Assembly: GCA_035403265.1 (NCBI GenBank)
Contig: DAONEV010000211.1
Coordinates: 1-7,345 of the forward strand
DNA: 7,345 nt
DNA from: JAAYVZ01 sp035403265
Lineage (GTDB): Bacteria; Acidobacteriota; Thermoanaerobaculia; Thermoanaerobaculales; Thermoanaerobaculaceae
Direction of reading: 5' to 3'
Shown: positions 5,845-7,345 of the stretch, in pieces
Numbering within the stretch: position 1 is the stretch's first letter
How the letters are laid out: each line of letters starts with the position of its first letter
The notes under the pieces: generated by a model
What the model was told of the DNA's origin: nothing
The model's input: the letters and a program-made list of their open reading frames with translations, nothing else
Database searches by the model: none
Program-made: the position numbers and the translations under genes

Positions 5845-5858
5845 TGACGTCCTCCTCC
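5845..5858 (-). promoter_or_regulatory. Strong Shine-Dalgarno of the AIM24-family gene
   Basis: On the minus strand GGAGGAGG (complement of 5851-5858) precedes the ATG at 5844 by 6 bases. This is the best ribosome-binding site on the minus strand of the window. It fixes the start at the residue just before the GYF_2-like module. Confidence 0.7.
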
Positions 5859-5909
5859 ACCGGCCGCTCGATGCCAGTCTTGACCCGGCTGCGGCTGGGC
5901 TCGGCGGCT

Positions 5910-5915
5910 AGTATA
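5910..5915 (-). promoter_or_regulatory. Putative -10 box of the AIM24-family gene
   Basis: AGTATA on the plus strand reads TATACT on the minus strand, the same hexamer used before the hfq-like gene. It predicts transcription starting near 5903 and a leader of about 59 bases. No convincing -35 hexamer is present; the region where it would lie holds a tandem CGGGCGCG repeat (5922-5938). Confidence 0.4.
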
Positions 5916-5921
5916 GGGTGC

Positions 5922-5938
5922 CGGGCGCGTCGGGCGCG
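5922..5938. repeat. Tandem CGGGCGCG direct repeat
   Basis: CGGGCGCG occurs at 5922-5929 and again at 5931-5938, one base apart, directly upstream of the minus-strand TATACT box and over its expected -35 position. It might be a binding site replacing a -35 element, or simple GC-rich repetition. Confidence 0.25.
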
Positions 5939-5980
5939 AGATGGCCGGCCGGCGGCTGCTCCAGGCGACCGTCACCTCGG

Positions 5981-6009
5981 TCGACGGGTCCTGTCAGTTG
6001 CGCTAAGCT
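5981..6009 (+). promoter_or_regulatory. Putative promoter of the PilZ gene
   Basis: TCGACG (5981-5986, four of six matches to TTGACA) and TAAGCT (6004-6009) are separated by 17 bases. Transcription would begin near 6016, giving a leader of about 16 bases that contains GAGGAG (6017-6022), 9 bases before the ATG at 6032. Partial consensus only. Confidence 0.4.
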
Positions 6010-6031
6010 TGCCGGCGAGGAGACAGCGGTC

Positions 6032-6376
6032 ATGCATGCATCGGGCAAGTACCAGCGCCGCTTCCCGCGGGTCCCGGCCGAGCACGCGGTGCTCGTCAAG
6101 CGGCTCGGGGCTGGAGAGTCGGAGGTCATCACCAAGACCCGCGTGCTGGGCCTGGGTGGCTGCATGTTCATCAACGACGAGGCGCTCGGCGAGGGGACCC
6201 CGATCGAGCTGCTGATGTCGATTCGCGGGCAGGTCATCAAGACTACAGCCCGGGTTGTCTACGAGCAGCCGAACGCGGGCGGTGGCGTCGAGGTCGGCGT
6301 CGAGTTCCTTTTCATCTCCGATCGTGACCGCCTGACCCTGGAAGGCGTCTTTGCCAGCCGGCGCACCGAAGCCTAG
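6032..6376 (+). CDS. Single-domain PilZ protein with degenerate c-di-GMP motif
   Basis: 114 residues, the size of a stand-alone PilZ domain, a cytoplasmic c-di-GMP receptor fold that controls motility, exopolysaccharide or type IV pili. The N-terminal RRFPRV (9-14) supplies the RxxxR arginine motif. The second motif, normally D/N-x-S-x-x-G, reads V-L-G-L-G-G (38-43): the Asp/Asn and Ser are missing while the glycines remain. The following CMFI strand, the RGQVIKTTARVVYE strand pair and GGGVEVGVEF (86-95) are typical PilZ beta-barrel features. The start ATG at 6032 has GAGGAG 9 bases upstream; a longer in-frame reading from the GTG at 5918 adds an Arg/Pro/Ser-rich stretch with no family resemblance and is not favoured. 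c-di-GMP binding may be weak or absent. Its stop shares a CTAG with the convergent dehydrogenase gene. Confidence 0.85.
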   Translation: MHASGKYQRRFPRVPAEHAVLVKRLGAGESEVITKTRVLGLGGCMFINDEALGEGTPIELLMSIRGQVIKTTARVVYEQPNAGGGVEVGVEFLFISDRDRLTLEGVFASRRTEA

Positions 6377-7345
6377 ACAGCGTCCTCCCGTTCGGTGAAG
6401 ACCACCCGGCGCTGCGCGAGGTCGGCGAGAATCTCCCGGCACAGCCCATCGTCCTGTCCGAGCACCTCGAGGGGAACCACACCGGTCCTGGAAATCTTGC
6501 CCTGCGCCAGCATGCGGACGATGGCGGTGCAGGTGTAACCGGTGGTGCGCGACATCGATGCCGTCCCGGTCGAAGGGTCGTAGCGGTCCAGGAGGTCCCA
6601 GGCCAGACGCTTGCGCTCGCCAGCGCGGCGGCCCTCCGCAATGATCCGCATGACCGTGAAGTCCTCGTCCCCGGGGCCGAGCTGCCAGATCGGGAAAAGC
6701 AGGCGGGAGGTGAGCGCCAGGGGCGCCAGGCGTGCGGCACCGACCTCCACCGGCTCCGGGCTCAGAAAGCCGCTCTCGCGCAGGACGCGGATCTTCTCGA
6801 TGTGGCCCGGGTAACGGAGCGTCTTCTCGATCATGTTGGGGATCGTGAGGGTGGTCAGGAGGCTGCGAAGGCCGTCGGTGTTGAACGCCTCCAGGGTGCC
6901 GATGCCGGGGAACTCGAGCAGCTCGGGATCGGAGAGCGCCGGCCGGGTGACGAGCACACCGCCCTCGATGAAGCGCGCTGGGCGGGTGTACTCCTCCAGC
7001 ACGTCGACCGGGGAGAACGGCGCCTTGTACTCCCACGGCCAGGTGCGGACGAGCGGCAGGCCCCCGACGTAGCACACGAAGCGGTCGACCTCGTCGAGAC
7101 GCCGCGTCGCCCACCCTGCGAGGAGGTTGCTGCAGCCCGGCGCAATCCCGCAGTCGACTAGGGCCACGAGGCCCCTCGCCTTGGCAACCGCATCCAGCCC
7201 GAAGGGATCCTCGGGGAAGAAGGAGATGTCCACCACCGGCTTGCCCAGCTCGAGCACCCGACGCACGGTCTCGAAGCCCATGAACCCGGGTACCGCCCCG
7301 ACCACGAGGTCCACTCCGGCGACCGCGGACGCCAGCACCGAGGGA
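6373..7345 (-). CDS. Saccharopine dehydrogenase-family oxidoreductase, 5' end missing
   Basis: About 323 residues are in the window; the start lies beyond the right edge. The frame opens inside the NAD(P)-binding Rossmann domain (LVVGAVPGFMG, then VVDISFFPEDPF) and continues into VDCGIAPGCSNLLAG. The C-terminal domain follows: VGGLPLVRTWPWEYKAPFS, EYTRPARFIE, the GTLEAFNTDGLRSLL segment, TLRYPGHIE and TTGYTCTAIVRML. These belong to the LYS9-type saccharopine dehydrogenase family (Sacchrp_dh_NADP plus Sacchrp_dh_C), which includes saccharopine dehydrogenases, lysine dehydrogenase-like enzymes and carboxynorspermidine synthase. The nucleotide-binding GxGxxG at the N-terminus is outside the window. 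Substrate is not decided; lysine metabolism is a reasonable guess and no lysine-pathway neighbour is present to support it. The TAG stop overlaps the PilZ stop by four bases. Confidence 0.88.
   Translation of the reverse strand, partial: PSVLASAVAGVDLVVGAVPGFMGFETVRRVLELGKPVVDISFFPEDPFGLDAVAKARGLVALVDCGIAPGCSNLLAGWATRRLDEVDRFVCYVGGLPLVRTWPWEYKAPFSPVDVLEEYTRPARFIEGGVLVTRPALSDPELLEFPGIGTLEAFNTDGLRSLLTTLTIPNMIEKTLRYPGHIEKIRVLRESGFLSPEPVEVGAARLAPLALTSRLLFPIWQLGPGDEDFTVMRIIAEGRRAGERKRLAWDLLDRYDPSTGTASMSRTTGYTCTAIVRMLAQGKISRTGVVPLEVLGQDDGLCREILADLAQRRVVFTEREDAV

Noticed and set aside
5918..6031. Upstream in-frame extension of the PilZ gene from a GTG at 5918
   Set aside because: The added 38 residues are unlike any PilZ N-terminus and cover the predicted promoter; the ATG at 6032 has a good ribosome-binding site.
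5972..7114. 380-codon minus-strand open frame crossing the PilZ and dehydrogenase genes
   Set aside because: Arg/Pro/Gly-rich translation with no motifs; it is an out-of-frame shadow of the dehydrogenase gene and runs antisense through the PilZ gene.
1..7345. Possible transferred island, defence system or mobile element
   Set aside because: No transposase, integrase, tRNA, direct-repeat boundary or shift in base composition is visible; the genes are housekeeping or regulatory.

Overview
This is a GC-rich bacterial chromosomal window, gene-dense on both strands, with no mobile elements, RNA genes or CRISPR arrays visible. The lineage cannot be fixed from sequence alone. The Hfq-like protein with a long N-terminal extension, the atypical PilZ protein, the PSP1/RicT protein and the GC-rich codon use together suggest Acidobacteriota or a neighbouring deep-branching, deltaproteobacteria-like group. 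That placement is an inference of moderate-to-low confidence.

Layout, left to right. (1) Positions 1-1497, plus strand: the 3' end of purD, then purE, then a PSP1/RicT-family protein. The three are chained by two successive 4-base GTGA stop/start overlaps, so they form one translationally coupled operon. (2) 1498-1575: a short gap with an extended -10 promoter. It drives an Hfq-like RNA chaperone gene (1576-1935). (3) 1889-3825, minus strand: a uridine kinase gene followed by a MinD/ParA-type P-loop ATPase gene, joined by a TGATG overlap. The ATPase gene runs 47 bases into the 3' end of the convergent hfq gene. (4) 3874-4746, plus strand: an EamA/DMT-family membrane transporter, divergent from the uridine kinase and possibly expressed from a nearly leaderless mRNA. 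(5) 4834-5844, minus strand: an AIM24/TIGR00266-family protein with an N-terminal GYF_2-like domain. (6) 5845-6031: a divergent promoter region, the longest non-coding stretch. (7) 6032-6376, plus strand: a small PilZ-domain protein with a degenerate second c-di-GMP motif. (8) 6373 to the right edge, minus strand: a saccharopine dehydrogenase-family protein, cut at its 5' end. Its stop codon lies in the same CTAG palindrome as the PilZ stop.

Functionally the window is mainly housekeeping and regulation: de novo purine synthesis (PurD, PurE), pyrimidine salvage (uridine kinase), post-transcriptional control (Hfq-like, RicT-like), second-messenger or surface regulation (PilZ, MinD-like ATPase), transport, and amino-acid dehydrogenase chemistry. 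I see no clear undescribed multi-gene system. The points most worth a second look are the divergent Hfq, the uridine kinase/MinD-like ATPase pair with its unassigned C-terminal region, the PilZ protein without the usual D/N-x-S motif, and the PurD-PurE-RicT coupling.
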